Notes: a model not told the origin generated them from the letters alone. DNA of 64,000 nucleotides from Paraspadella gotoi (GCA_051294375.1 CM119264.1:24541842-24605841), one strand, 5' to 3'. Shown: positions 11,160 to 29,985, counted from the first letter of the stretch. Program-made: numbers and translations.

Positions 11160-13345
11160 ATAATATTCTGAGGATAAAAACTTAATAAGTTTTAAAGGAA
11201 TAATCTCAAATACGTATATCAATATCATATACACAGAGTTCAATATTATTCAATTATTCATTATTCGCATAAGAGAGGAGCGAAACGATTAAAAACGTCT
11301 AGTGAGAAAACGCGAAAAAAACAGTGATACGTAGGACGCGAAACATTTGGCGATTAAAACTCGATATGAAAGCCACAAAAAAAAAGATTTAAAAAATTGG
11401 CGAGGGGCGAAGCGAGACGCCGGAGAAAACGGGCGAGAAAAACAGCGCGGTCGCGCGGAGGGGGGAAAAAGGCGCGTACGAGGAGGAAGAGGAAACGCGG
11501 CGCGAACAAAAGCCGAGAAACAACGGGCGGGGGAGGGGGAGAGAAGGGGTAGGGATACTAGGGATAGGGAGTTCGAGGGAAAGAGTGAGAGAGTGCTAAT
11601 TAGGCCTCTAGCTTTTTTTCAACTTTCAAAGAACTGGAAAGGGAACGTGGAATAAAAGGAGTAAGAATAAGGTACCACACTCGAGTGCCACGCGAATGGA
11701 GAACCTACAAATAAATTAAAATTAATAGCTTCAAGGGAGAAAGCGATTAATCATATCCAATAGGAAGGTTTAAATTAGCTACTAACCCATTTTTAAATTT
11801 TTTTTTATGAAGAAAATCAAAATTTAAGCGAAACTTTCTTCGGCGGCTTTATACTATTTAAAGCTAACATTCCAAGAATCGACGGTGGTATTAAATTAAT
11901 AATGAAGTGCATAATTTAGGATTCTAATGCAAGAAGCTTCACTAAGAATTAGAAGCTTTACTAAGAATTAGAAACTGGAAATTTCAAAGTGTTGCACTGC
12001 ATTTACTTACTCATTAGGTCTAAACTGGTAAAGCAATGTTTAATAATAAGTATCAACTATAATTACCAAGTATTACACAAACTGATCATATTACCGTAAT
12101 TCTATGAGGTCACATGCTAACACGAGTATGAAACATTTACACAATATGCGTTTAATAATATTTCTCTGCCAAGAATGACTTAAAATGAATTTGTAACACA
12201 GATAATTAAATTGAATTTCTGGTCATGTGATCGAATTTTCTTGTAATCACGTGACTACACAATCCTGAAAACTGTACTTACGTAAGGTAACTTAGGGTAC
12301 ATCAATTTTGTACATCATTAACATAATGAAGCATTACCCGAGTTATGGGCATTAAGAACGCAAGTGGGACAGACCGAAATCGACAAGAGTCTTACAATGT
12401 TCTTTTGCTAGCATTCGTGGTGTCTCTAAAAATGTTTGATTTAATGAACCTCAACAAAACACGTTCCGACCGATCACGAGGTAGATAATCGGTCTTTCTC
12501 TTCCTATATAATTATTATCGTTGCTAGTTTTTAATGACAGCAACATCTTTTTCCTTCCTGGCTTTAATTTTTACAGCATTTTTAAATTTTAATGGATTAC
12601 TAAAAATCTTCCGCGTGTCAATTTTTTTATAAACAGTTTATATTTCTTATTAAATCCAATTCATACAAGATTGGCGATGGTCTTTTATTATTTTATTGTG
12701 AATACTACGCAAAAGAAACACAAAACGCCACACCGAGAGAAACAAAAGAACAATAGAAATAAGTTCAGCAAAGTCAATTAAATATATTGATAAATATTAT
12801 GTCTCGCCTACGTTTCTGTTTGGTCTTTTACCCTCTCTCTTGATACGTCGAATTCATTATTTTTTGACCGTCTTTTATTTGACCTTATGCGTCCAGACAA
12901 TATCTTTATGGTCTGGGGGAGACTGAGGAAATTTTAGTTCGTTTTTTGACTTTCTGTAAATGGTTAGTCCCGTCCTCAACTTGAGTTTTACGGGTATTTT
13001 ATGTGACATTAAATTGTTTGTAAACATTGTCTTCTTTTTTTTTCGCTCTTCAAGGTAATGGTAATGGTCAAGGTAATGCCTCTAGGATATCGTTTTCGAA
13101 ACAGTAGCCGGAAAATATTTTTTTACATTTATGAATTAAAAAATAGTGAGGTTATTTTAGCGCTTAGAAACGACATGAGAAACTTGATGTTGATCCCCTA
13201 ACTACGTCTTATTCTGCATAATCTTCAAGGTTTTTTGTTTACTTCTCCCTATTGCACCTCGCCTATTTCCGATTAGAGCGCTGAAATATGAATCGCTGAG
13301 CTCCTTGAATTTCTGTACTAACCCACTAAGGAATCTTTTGAACAA
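11160..13345. other. AT-rich interval with no recognised gene
   Basis: Frames are short and compositionally random. 11,390-11,600 is purine-rich and GC-richer. A TCACGTGA palindrome occurs at 12,247. I see no exon, tRNA or transposon ends that I can support. Confidence 0.5.
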
Positions 13346-13349
13346 AAAT

Positions 13350-14205
13350 TTAAAAAAATATTAAAACAAGTTTGAGCAAACAATGTCAGATTTGCCCGCG
13401 TCCTTTAGCGGTAATTAATAAATTAATTAATTTAATCCGAAATATTTGTTTTTAGGTCTTTTCGTCACTACGATAAAAGCAACGACGATGATAGCGACAA
13501 TGACAATATTGACAATAATGCCGATAACGATTGACTTGATTATATAGTTAATTGATAAATAAATTGATTGATTGAATAATTAATTAATAGATAAATAAAT
13601 AGATTGAATAATTAATTAATAGATAAATAGATTGATTGATTGACTGATTAAGTAATTATTAATTAAATAACTGATTATTTGATTATCATTTGTATTTACA
13701 TTTAATATAAAAAAAATTGCATAATCAATTAGTAAAACAGGTTTTTTGTTTTTTCCAACTAAACTCATTTCCACTATTCCACGATTCCATCGAAACTTGA
13801 TTTCCAGCTTAATCACACACTTTCTTACCCACATAAAAATTTAAGCCATTCGCCCTATCCACTATTTGGTAATTGGCGTTCAAATAGTGAAATATATTTT
13901 TTTGCACGATTTCATCGAAACTTCATATCCAGCTCAATCACAAACTTAACTTCCCACACACAAAATTTCATTCCAATACATCTATCCAATCACGAATAAT
14001 TGGAGTTTTTTTCGTAAGGTGGGACGGATGGACAGAGACGGACGGACGGACATCCTTTTTTTTATGCATAATTTATGTTCTGACATGATTTAAATAAATG
14101 CCCGACAAGATTAAAGGGGTGGACCGACGAAACGACAAAGTGAATTATAAAGTCGGAATCTGCTGATGAGCAGATCCGACTAAAAAGAGATGTCAAAATG
14201 ATCAT
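13350..14205 (-). repeat. Diverged copy of the 5' cluster repeat
   Basis: Read on the minus strand this follows the module order of 1,840-2,310: a CTGCT...AGCAG hairpin (CTGCTGATGAGCAG at 14,159), a GTCCGTCC run, sub-repeats with CACACTTTC-like cores, an ATTAATTAATT core, and an AAACAATG motif near 13,378. The sub-repeat of about 120 bases occurs twice (around 13,760-13,860 and 13,890-14,010), once in each cluster copy. The divergence shows the element is an old dispersed family and not only an assembly product of the first 5 kb. Confidence 0.6.
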
Positions 14206-14866
14206 TGATATCGCTTCTTAAAAAGCTTGATATACAAAAATCTAAGCTGGGTACTTAAACTGGGTTGGCTTGATTAAAGAAAAGATCGCGATTAGGGTTG
14301 CGTTATCAATAATCTTTTTTTAATGAAATAAAAAAATAAGGAGAGTGAGAGAGAGCAAACCAAGAGAATGAGCAAATGATAGAATAATTTATCTAAATTT
14401 TCAGATTCACACTATAACACAATTCTGTAAAAATATATTCTGTAGTAAATTTAATTTAATTTAAATACAACTACACCGACGACGTCGCATTGACGGCTTC
14501 AAGTAATACGCGAGATGCGCTTACTAGCATCTATGTAGTCGTAACCAACCTAACCACAATAAACACCTCGTCATGCCTCGAAAACACACAAAAAAAATTG
14601 TGATGAGATCAGCGGCAAAATTTTGACCTTTCCCTTTTTTTATTAATTTGTATTTGCATAAAAATTAAATACTATGCATCTTGCTTGCATTTTTTTTTTC
14701 GTATTACTAAACTGGAAGCGGGAATTGTTTACAAAAACAATTACTGGGTAATCGTTCTGAAACGATTTAAAAAAAAATTAAATAGAAAGCCAATGAACAA
14801 CGCTTGAACATATGAGACAGCAAAGCTAGAATAATCAACACAACAATTTTAAATAATTACTCGCTA

Positions 14867-17800
14867 TCATTCCGAATCCGTTAAGGAGATCGCATGAGAT
14901 TGGCCAGGATTATCCGCAGCCTCGCTGGTACGAGGCTCCGCACTTTCGTTGGTAGGAGGCCCAACAGCCCCGAGGGGACGAGGCATGACGGCCTCCTCAA
15001 CGTCGGAACATTGTTGCTGTCGTCGGCTCCGATTGTCGGCTTCTGACGGGAGTGCGTCGGGTTCGCCCTCCGCCTCCACGTCTTCTTCTTTTTCTTCCTT
15101 TGAAATCTTTTCTTCGCCGGCAAGCCGAAGGCGATCCTTTGATCTAAGAACAAATTAATGACAAATTAATGACAAATATGTATAAATTTTATAGTTAAAA
15201 CATTATTATTTAGTTATAGCTATCTGGAGCTTTCTAGAGCTATAGTTATCTAGAGCTATCAATAACTTACTATTTCAGTCATCTTTAAAATAAAGTTATC
15301 ACCCATCATCAAAATCATAAATTTATCACCAATCATTATCATTATGTTACAGCGTTACTAACTTACCTTGATAACACGGCATCTGGAATATTTTGAACAT
15401 AGATGACGCGATTATAGGCCCTCCATCTTCGACATAATGCTATATACATTTTAAATTGTACATACATGAAAACAAGGCCACCCACAAACCCGATGGCAAC
15501 AACAATTAATTTTGTCCAAAAGGGCCACTCAAGATTTCCTAGTAAAATAGTAAAATTAAATTATCATTTCTTGCAGAATTTAATTTTTCGAAATGTTTGA
15601 AAAAACTGAATAATTGTTTGAAAATATTAGTTTTTATTCATTGTTGCTAAAGCAAAATATGATTTCATATACACACCTTTACGAACTTCATCGGTGGTTC
15701 TATCTATAAGAACATACAATGACCATATGACGCAAGTTATGGCTATAACATGAAAGGTTACAGAACACATAATTTTCCTTCGTTCCACAGTAGTCATTTG
15801 AAGTTTCTCCCATTTTTGGAATGGCTTGATTTTTGTTTCCATAATAAATTCGAACTTACATAATTCGCACGTTTTAGTTTCTGAAGATTTTATCCATTGC
15901 TGCAAGCATGACTGCAAAAAAGCAAGCAAAAAACCATAGGAGCAAATGTTCAATATTTTCTACCATACACGACAAAAAATAAAACATAAAATTTTAAATT
16001 TCAAAACGTTTAGTCAAAATCGAAAATAAAAACTTGCCTGGTGAACCCATCTTAAGCTGCCTGTGCAATAGCACGGCGCGATCAATGGGGCATCTGGATA
16101 CTCTCCCTCACAATGACAAATACGACAAATATCACCGCTGACTGTTGCCCCAGAAGATGTCTGAAAAAAATAAAGTAGTTAAATGAACCTAATTAAAAAA
16201 AGAGTGTGTACTACTTAGTAAGCGATGTAATTACTTCTAAGGAAGAATTAGTGGAGCTCCTTGAAGGACGAGAGATATCGTCACCTTCGACAACCTCGCC
16301 GAAGCCTTTCAAGGAAAGTTTGGTCGCACAAATTGAAGACCCTAAGGTACGCATTTACACTATTTAAAAATTACAGAAGGCTTCATATTATCAAATAGTT
16401 TTTATGACTAGAATCTGATTCGCAAAATCTATTGGATCTAATTTATTTAAAATTACTAAAAACGATCCCTATGAATACAAATAGATGGAGGCGAATTTCA
16501 ATATATTTGACCCCTGAGCCAAAATACAGATCTGCTCAAAAAAAAGTTTAAACTTTGAAACCCCTACTATTTCGCATGTCTGTTGTCCTATTAATTAAAA
16601 TTTGGGTTCATTTGAAAGCTAAGACAAATATCTTTCATTCAAGCCCATGACAAGGCTAAATATTATAGAAGCTGTGCTAAAATAAAAAAAAGGATTGAAA
16701 TTTTATCTTACAATTTTTTTTTGCAAAAAAATTTTTTTTCCATCTTTGTTTTTTGTTTATTTGTATTTTTTTACCATGGAAACTTCAAAACAGCTTATCC
16801 CCAACAAGAAAGCTGCAATTGTTAAGCTTTGAAAAGCGGGTTTGTCAAGATATAGGATTGCCAAACAGTTTTATTTCTCTCCTACAGCCATCTGCAGAGT
16901 TGTCAACAAATTTGAAGCAAATGGACACCTTGAATGAGCTGTTGGAAGCAGGCGGCCTCACATATCCACGGAGAATGAGATCAATGAAGTAGAAAGTCTC
17001 GCAATTCNNNNNNNNNNCACGGAGAATGAGATCGAAGAAGTGGAAAGTCTCGCAATTCAAGACCGTAAGGCTTCTGCAAGCCAGTTAAAAAAAAAATAGA
17101 AAGAAGAGGAAGTGTTACCAATCGTCCAACAGTGAATGGGTGGCCTTTCATGGAGGATAATGTTCCTGGATACAAAGCTAAAGCTACCCAAAAATGGGAT
17201 CGAGGTGCTTAAAGGTTAGCCGGGAAACTCTCCTAACTGCAACATTAAAAATATCTAGTCAAGGATAAAAAAAGATATTTTACAGTATAACGATATGACA
17301 GTCAACAAAATCAAGAAAATTTTAAAATGTATTTGGGGAGCTGAACCCTTCATATTTGCGCAGCCTCTACGACTCTCTCCCTCATTGCAGGGAGGTGGTG
17401 CTGGAAGCAAATGGTGGTCTGACAACGTATTAACTAACTGAATCCCAAAAAATATTATTTTCCTTCAATTAACGAAATAAAATGCTTTTATCATAACTAT
17501 TAAACTTTTTTTGAGCAGATCTGTATGTATGAGAGATATGGTTAAATTTTTTTTAATATTTAAATTCTTTTTGTTTTGAACAGTTGCAGACTTTTACAAA
17601 AACGTTTTTATTACCATAAAAATATATCAGTTTACCTAAATTTTCGGGTTTATGAACATCAATGCTTCATGTCAGATTTGGAATAATTCAGGGGAAAAAT
17701 GGAATTAAAACGATCAACAATGCATCTACATACAATTAATCAACTTTAGTTATAAAATGGTTTAATGGTTCTAAAATATGTTTAAGCCGTCAGTGCTCCT

Positions 17801-20800
17801 CATGCTACAAAATGAAATAAACATTTTTAACCTTTTTTGGCGCTTTGATAGTTTAATTTATATATATATTTACTGATGTGATGATAGTCATTCACCAATG
17901 TGATGATAGTCATTCACTGATGTGATCATAATCATTCATTGATGTGATGATAATCATTCATCGTAAATAAAACAAAGAAATGCTGTATGCGTATGAGTGA
18001 GAGAGAGAAAGAGAAGTCCAGCCGCTGCAGAGCTGAACTCGTTTTTAAACGAATCAGAAGAGGCAGCGACGGAGACAAGGGCGGCATAACTAAAACGTAT
18101 TACGCAATTCGTAATAGTTTTTATATAAAATTTGTTTTGTAAATAAAGCAAACAAATCCGAGTACTGATATGAAACAATTTCAAAGATCTTGATGATGAA
18201 AGGCCATATCTAAATTTTTAACTTCTTTTGATATCACGCTTTTACAAGAATCAATCGAAATTTGTAGTAGTTTTTATATAAGAAAAGCGTGACGACGACG
18301 ACGGCAGAAAGAAGCAATACTAAACGATTATCTACGCCCAAATAAAAAGCAATAATTGAGATTATATAATTTATATGCGTTATAGAAATGGAAATAACCT
18401 GACATTGTCGTGTTGCTGGTAAACTCAGTGGGCGGTTGAGAGATGAATATCTTGTGATTAGATCTCCCAACGACGAAAGAACTTGAGGCAGAAATGACGG
18501 AGGCTCCTCTCGGATGCAACGAGGCGCCGGGCGGCATGACGCCGCCACACGCGCCGCAAACCTCCAGGGTTCGAGATCCTCCAACAGTCGGACTTCCTTC
18601 TTGATTCGGCAAAATCTTGGCAGGTTCCGGCAATCCCAAAACGACGGGCGCCGACTGACTCGCAACTGAGTACAAACTCCGTCCAGAGGAAGGATCGATG
18701 GTAATCACAGTCATTCCTTGTCTATGTTCTAAAAAAATGGAAAAACATCCTCATTAATACTACACGGAATTCAAATGGGAGTGAAATGAAAAGAGTTATT
18801 TTATCAGTTTATTAGTTAAAAAAATTCCCTGACGTTTATGTTCCTATATAGCAAATTGATAATACTTTACATCATAACCACTGGTTCGCTTGCTTTCCAG
18901 CAGCTTTTTTTGAAACATTTCTCCACTCTTATTTGATAGCTCTATTTTAAACTCATTGCGAAAAAAATTAAGCCAAAAATTTTAAATTAATAAGTATGTC
19001 TTGGGAGCATGTAAAAAAATTCTTATTTAAATAAATTTCAAGGTTTAGTGAGGCTACAGGCTGTTGTAAGATCCTTGTACTTTTCAAATTTTCTTTTTTA
19101 ACGCAAAAATATTTATTTTCTATTAGTTTTAACTAAAAAAATATAAAATAAATAATTGATTGATTGATGTAATGGTAATTGATTATTGATGTAGGACTAA
19201 GCTCTGACGAACAATGCCCGAGGTTTTTTTAATATATTCTTATACCGGCCAAGGTAAAAAAGAATGATGGCAATATTGTTAATATTAAGTTTCAAAAAAA
19301 TCCGACCATAAATATAGAAATATTAACAAAATTTGGAAAATCCACCCCTTCTTTGGAAGATTTTGCCATAGAAGATTTTTCCCGAATCTGACTCCGGGTT
19401 GAAAACTCTTAGAATTCCGACGTTAACTCCTCTTTTACTTTTACTTTAAATAAAAATTTCACCAAAATGGACTAATTCACTTTACCATGATCGTATCATA
19501 TCAAAATAACCAAATAAAATGTAAAGAAAAAATTTGAGAGCCCTTCAGACACTTTGCCAAAGGATTCCAAAATTGGACCTATTTGTTGAACAGGAACATA
19601 CCTCAGTCACGTTATATTCTTTTCAAGGAAAAAAATCCCTTTCATTCCTATATAAATTCAATGGAAAATTTTTCCGTCCAGAGCAGATCTATTTGTTCTG
19701 GCTTGTTTGATAACAAGATGATGATTTGACAGGAGAAAAAAAATGCGAGCCTTCAGATGCAACAGGATCGAATCAAGTGTTTTTACATCATATTTTACCA
19801 GAATTTTTACCAGGAGCGTTATATATGTTTGGTAGTGATTTGAACGAAAATCTCAATTGAAAAAGTCTTCCTCGATCTTTAAGAACGACATAGACTCCTG
19901 ATTGATGCGATGATAACTAAAGGATTGATGCGATGATAGTCATCCATCGACGCGATGATAGTCATCCATCGACGCGATGATAGTCATCCATCGACGCGAT
20001 GATAGTCATTCATCGACGCGATGATAGTCATTCATTGACGCGATGATAGTCATTCATTGACGCGATGATAGTCATTCATCATAAATAAAACAAACAAATG
20101 TGTATATGTGTGTGAGAGAGAAAGAAAAAAAAAGAGAGAGAAAAAAAGAAAGATGTCCAGCCGCTGCAGAGCTGAACTCATTTTTAGACAAATCAGAAGA
20201 GGCAGCGACGGAGAAAAAGAGAGAGCAACAAATAAAAGAGATAGAGAACGACATAATTAAATCGTAATTTGTAATTCATTGTAGTTTTATATAAAAATTG
20301 TTTTGTAAATAAAACAAACAAATCCGTGTATTGATATGAAACATGACAATTTAAAAGACCTTAATGATGAGAAACCAAATCTAAATTTTTAGTTTCTTAT
20401 GATTATATACTTTTACAATTTCCAATTGTAAAAAAGCGTAACGACGACGACAACGAAGCAAAAATGTCGGTTGAGGTAAAAAAGGTAAGCGATTTTTCTA
20501 ATAGAGTGCAAAATCCGAAGTTGCAATAACAAATTTTTAGCCACAGTATTTGATCTTTTCATTTCTCTCGCATTTCGATTTTTAAACAAGAAATTGCATC
20601 TTTAACCTAAAGAATGTTATTTTTACTATTCTTAGTTATTTTCTCAATTACGCTTGAATTTCCAGATTCCTACCAAATCCTACCAAGCTCGGGCGGCAAT
20701 CTCGTGAGCAAGCCCTTGGATCCCGGTAAGCCGACGAGCTGATTGGCGGTCCCAGATACGGGCTCTTCCGAGGCGTGGAGGACGACGGAAGTCGACGATG

Positions 20801-21473
20801 GAGAGGCGGATGTCGCCGTCGCCGCCGCGCCGGAATTCGGTATGGTTAGGACGACGGGGGCGGGGCTCTTCTCCGCGTCTGAGGGACTAGAAACGATGAG
20901 TGAAAGAGTCGAGGGGGCGTTGACGGAGACTGGAGGATCGCTGGGCGAAAGGCAATACACGACGGTCGAGGTTTGACGCGAGGGAAGAACCAGTTGATCC
21001 GCCGGCGCGAACGGCGTTGTTTCGTCGCAATCGTCATATTCGTCGTGAGATGCGACGTCGGCGGTTTCGCTCGTTCTGGAGCAGGCTTTCACTGTCTCAG
21101 CCGGGAGGTCGGCCTCCGTAAAAGCGACGGAGGTCAGAGTTCTACATGAGAAAAATAACGGTGAAAAAAATTAGATAAACGACTCATGATGGTAATCAAG
21201 TAGGTGTTTCATATTTCGAGAAGACACACAAGGAGTGAAAGACTGAGCATTGGAGGACCAAACAGTCAGAATCAGAAAACCTCTTCCACCTATCCCTATT
21301 ATTGAACACATCAGTATCCACCCTTAGCAGTAATCCTTTTCCACTCACCTATGCCCACTGCATCCGCTTGGTTTCTCCTTCGCATCGGAAGAAGACGATG
21401 GAGGCTGAGGCGGATCTCGAGCGGCGGCGGTCTGCTCCAGACTCTCCATAGTCACCACCTGAACAATGTCCAT
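14867..21473 (-). CDS. MARCH1/8-type membrane RING-CH E3 ubiquitin ligase
   Basis: Eight coding exons on the minus strand: 21349-21473, 20684-21141, 18399-18728, 16235-16341, 16038-16160, 15677-15911, 15367-15538, 14867-15143. Their phases fit and give 608 codons. The start ATG has an in-frame stop upstream. The first ~350 residues are low-complexity and probably disordered. A C4HC3 RING-CH domain follows ([40 protein letters not shown]), then a conserved block ([16 protein letters not shown]). Two membrane spans come next ([17 protein letters not shown] and [17 protein letters not shown]) and an acidic cytoplasmic tail. Family members ubiquitinate membrane proteins in endosomes and at the cell surface. 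The intron after exon 5 starts with GC (CAG|GCAAGT). The donor after exon 3 is weak (GTTATT) but is the one that keeps frame. RING to second span is near certain; exons 1-3 rest on splice and phase logic. Confidence 0.9.
16527..17523 (+). mobile_element. Internally deleted Tc1-like (Tc1/mariner) transposon
   Basis: The 997-base element has ~24-base terminal inverted repeats (outer part CAGATCTGCTCAAAAAAA) and is flanked by TA on both sides, as in Tc1/mariner insertions. Plus-strand fragments resemble a Tc1 transposase N-terminus ([21 protein letters not shown]), the second helix-turn-helix linker ([13 protein letters not shown]) and the C-terminal tail ([20 protein letters not shown]). The whole DDE catalytic core is missing, and there is a stop plus frameshifts in the N-terminal part. 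It lies in MARCH intron 3 and cannot encode its own transposase. Confidence 0.9.
16967..17058. repeat. Sequence duplicated across a 10-N gap inside the Tc1-like element
   Basis: Positions 16,967-17,007 and 17,018-17,058 are 41-base near-copies on either side of 10 N (17,008-17,017). This is probably an unmerged overlap, so the true element is likely about 50 bases shorter. Confidence 0.85.
17866..18330 (+). repeat. Minisatellite-headed dispersed repeat, copy 1
   Basis: About four units of a ~22-base minisatellite (GATGTGATGATAGTCATTCA) are followed by ~350 bases. These include CAGCCGCTGCAGAGCTGAAC, a GAGAGAGAAAG patch and an ACGACGACGACG end. The whole arrangement recurs at 19,905-20,470. 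It sits in MARCH intron 3. The class of element is unknown. Confidence 0.8.
19905..20470 (+). repeat. Minisatellite-headed dispersed repeat, copy 2
   Basis: About eight units of a 22-base minisatellite (GACGCGATGATAGTCAT core) run from about 19,910 to 20,085. They are followed by the same ~350-base body as copy 1, in the same orientation, ending in ACGACGACGACAACGA. It sits in MARCH intron 2. Units in this copy are more uniform than in copy 1. Confidence 0.8.
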
Positions 21474-22478
21474 CACCGAAGTTGAGGGATTTCGTCAATT
21501 TACAGCCAATCTTTTAAATTAATGATCGAAATCAGTCTCCCTTAATACAAGTGTTCGGAGTTTGCTTTTTGAGTATCATTCTGGCGAAGAATACAAATCA
21601 GCCAGCTTCGACAGGATAGAGGATTAAACACGTCTGTCGAGTTTTATGAGCCATAACTAGGAGGAAAAAACACGAAAAAAAAATTAGTTGAACATAATAA
21701 AAATTATTCAAAAAAATTAAACTATACTTGGAAAGGTTTGTTACCAAATCAAATGTAACTGCCGTTGGTAAAAATACATTTAAACAAAAAAGCTTAACAG
21801 TAATCGGAAAAATAAGACAAAACTGGAAAAGAAGGATGAGGGCTCACTCAGACAAACATAAATATTTTTTTTATTTGATTTGTTTGATCACAGACGTCAG
21901 CGGAAGGCGTCCACTGCTTAGTTCAGAAAAAAAATATGCAACACCAATACTTTTTTTTTTGTCTGGACCGACTGACCGACCCAGAGAGACATCTTTGGTT
22001 TAGTTCCTTCTTTCTTGAAAGTCGACGACTGTGATTGGCCAACTTTTTCCTTGCGTCTTCTTCAATGGCCTGATTCTCACTAGATCAATGACGTGAGTAA
22101 TAGATTTTTATAGGAAAGTATGTTTTGATTAGTCTGTGTTACAAGCTAGCGGCAATTCTATTGGTCCATTACTAGAAACACTCACGTTATTAGCGGAGGC
22201 TTTTTTACTATTTTTTCATTGGTCAATTTTTAAAAAAGTATTTAAGTGATTTGTTGATTACATTTGTGACGCAAATTGAAGTCACCTTATACAGCTTCAT
22301 GCATGCACACAAGCCGATAGCCGGATAAAGGTTGCCGCAATCGCCATGGTCGTTTATAAAAAATTAACATAAAGTTAAGTCATGACTAGTGTTAAAATTT
22401 AACTTATTGTCCTTCTTTCAGATAAATACTACTTCGTATTTACTTCGAATTTCCAAGTAGTTGTTTTAAAACTTAAAA
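21474..22478. promoter_or_regulatory. Shared divergent promoter region of MARCH and UAP56
   Basis: The start codons of the minus-strand MARCH gene and the plus-strand UAP56 gene are 1,005 bases apart. ATTGG (inverted CCAAT) boxes lie at 22,034, 22,160 and 22,218. A pyrimidine tract ending in CAG at 22,421 suggests a 5' UTR intron acceptor for UAP56. No TATA box is evident at a sensible distance. The arrangement suggests a bidirectional promoter. Confidence 0.5.
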
Positions 22479-28461
<5,983 letters not shown>

Positions 28462-29730
28462 AATTTTTGAGAAAAAAAATCAACTGGAACAATTTTTTCC
28501 TCTAGCAGAACTATTAGCTTTAGTGTCTCCGTCTTGTTTCTGTTTTCATGTTTCTGACATTCCATCCCAACTCATGTTTTTGGTTGAAAATTTGTCAGTG
28601 GACACTGCAACGCTTTTTCTTCGGATTAAATCGTAACTCTTGATCGATCGCTCTTTCGTTTATCAAGTTATAACCGGTAACCTTGCAGGAATAGGTCTTG
28701 TCTTGGCAATTTATGATTATGATAGTAAATTATTGTTAAATGTTGGTTTTGTTTTCAAAGATGCTAAATTCAGGTTAAACTATAAATTATTTACGGATTC
28801 TTTAGTTATTCGCAGAGAAGGCCATAATAAGTGGAATGTACCTAAAGTTCAGTATATTATATTTAGTTTGTTAAAATTGATAGTTGGAATAAAATATATA
28901 AATATATAGAATTTTTGATTGTTTATTCGTTTAATTTTTCATGGAAAGAATCCGCTTGCTTTTGTAATTGTAAAAGATAATGAGACTAAATAATATTCAT
29001 AATTCACTGAGCCAAAGTATGTATGATATTGATATGACGATAAGAAACAAGTGGTTTTCAAATTTCGCTATTTAAATTACAAATGTATGTTTAAAAGACG
29101 TTTCGAATTCATTGTTAAAACATAATAGGGTGATCTGAATTTTTAGGTAGTAAGGGACCCGTCAATGACTAATACTAATTACAAAGCGAATAATAATTTT
29201 TAAAAAATTGCAATTTTTTTCATTCAAAATTATTCTACTTCAAAACTTTTTGGGATGAAAGTTAGTGAAATTACTCCTTTAGGAGATTCGATTTAAAATA
29301 AGCCAAAAATACTATCTTAAAAATGGCCTACCCAAAGTTTCCCGTCCTTCCGTTCCGAGAATCTTCGTTGCCAGCGATGTTCGAGAGGCGCTTCCGGAAC
29401 TAATTTGTGCATTGCATAATGCATATGTCACTATCCGTGCAGTGACCAACTGACCATTATATTGAGCTGGAAAACATTAGCCTTGAGGGTAATCGTTAAC
29501 CTACGGTGAGATTTAAACGTAATACATTACACGGCCAAATAAGATGGGCACAACCATTGTTGTGCGTGATGACTGTAATATAAATGATACAAGTTCGTTG
29601 AGGAATATAAATATCAAACTGAGTGAGATTGAAATTAGGTGTCAAACATGATATAGTAAAATTTTATGAAATAGTCTATTTAATAGAAGTATTTTTTTGC
29701 TATATTATGTAATGTGTATATAGATTTTAA
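28462..29730. other. UAP56 3' flank and unassigned AT-rich DNA
   Basis: This holds the UAP56 3' UTR. AATAAA at about 28,889 is a possible polyadenylation signal. An 89-codon frame at 28,640-28,909 lies within this UTR and resembles nothing I know. 29,330-29,510 is slightly GC-richer without a recognised feature. Confidence 0.45.
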
Positions 29731-29744
29731 TTTTATGAATTACT

Positions 29745-29985
29745 GTCGATTTGTAACGGGCATTGCCTTGGTTCTCATAATTAATCATCGTTCCCTTTCC
29801 TGAATCGGTGATTTATTGAGTAAACTTTGAACCGAGTACCTGTTCAAGGGGAAGCGTGAGGATTGCCGTAATTTGCCTTGGAGGCGTGGCGACGCCCATG
29901 CCTGGTTCAAAGCCGAGGACCCGTCTCAATAGCTGCTAGATGGGGTTAAACTTAAAGTAGTTACAGATAGTCTTCTTCAGCCCAC
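29745..29985 (+). ncRNA. Candidate structured RNA or relic, unidentified
   Basis: A GC-richer island lies in AT-rich DNA. A 9-base stem CTTTGAACC (29,825) / GGTTCAAAG (29,904) encloses a smaller GGCGT-GGCG-ACGCC hairpin at 29,883-29,896. It has no long open frame. I could not match it to U snRNAs, 7SL, RNase P/MRP or tRNA from memory. Strand is arbitrary. It could also be a remnant of a repeat. Confidence 0.2.

Noticed and set aside
28640-28909. 89-codon frame downstream of UAP56
   Set aside because: It lies where the UAP56 3' UTR should be, with AT-rich random composition and no recognised motif.
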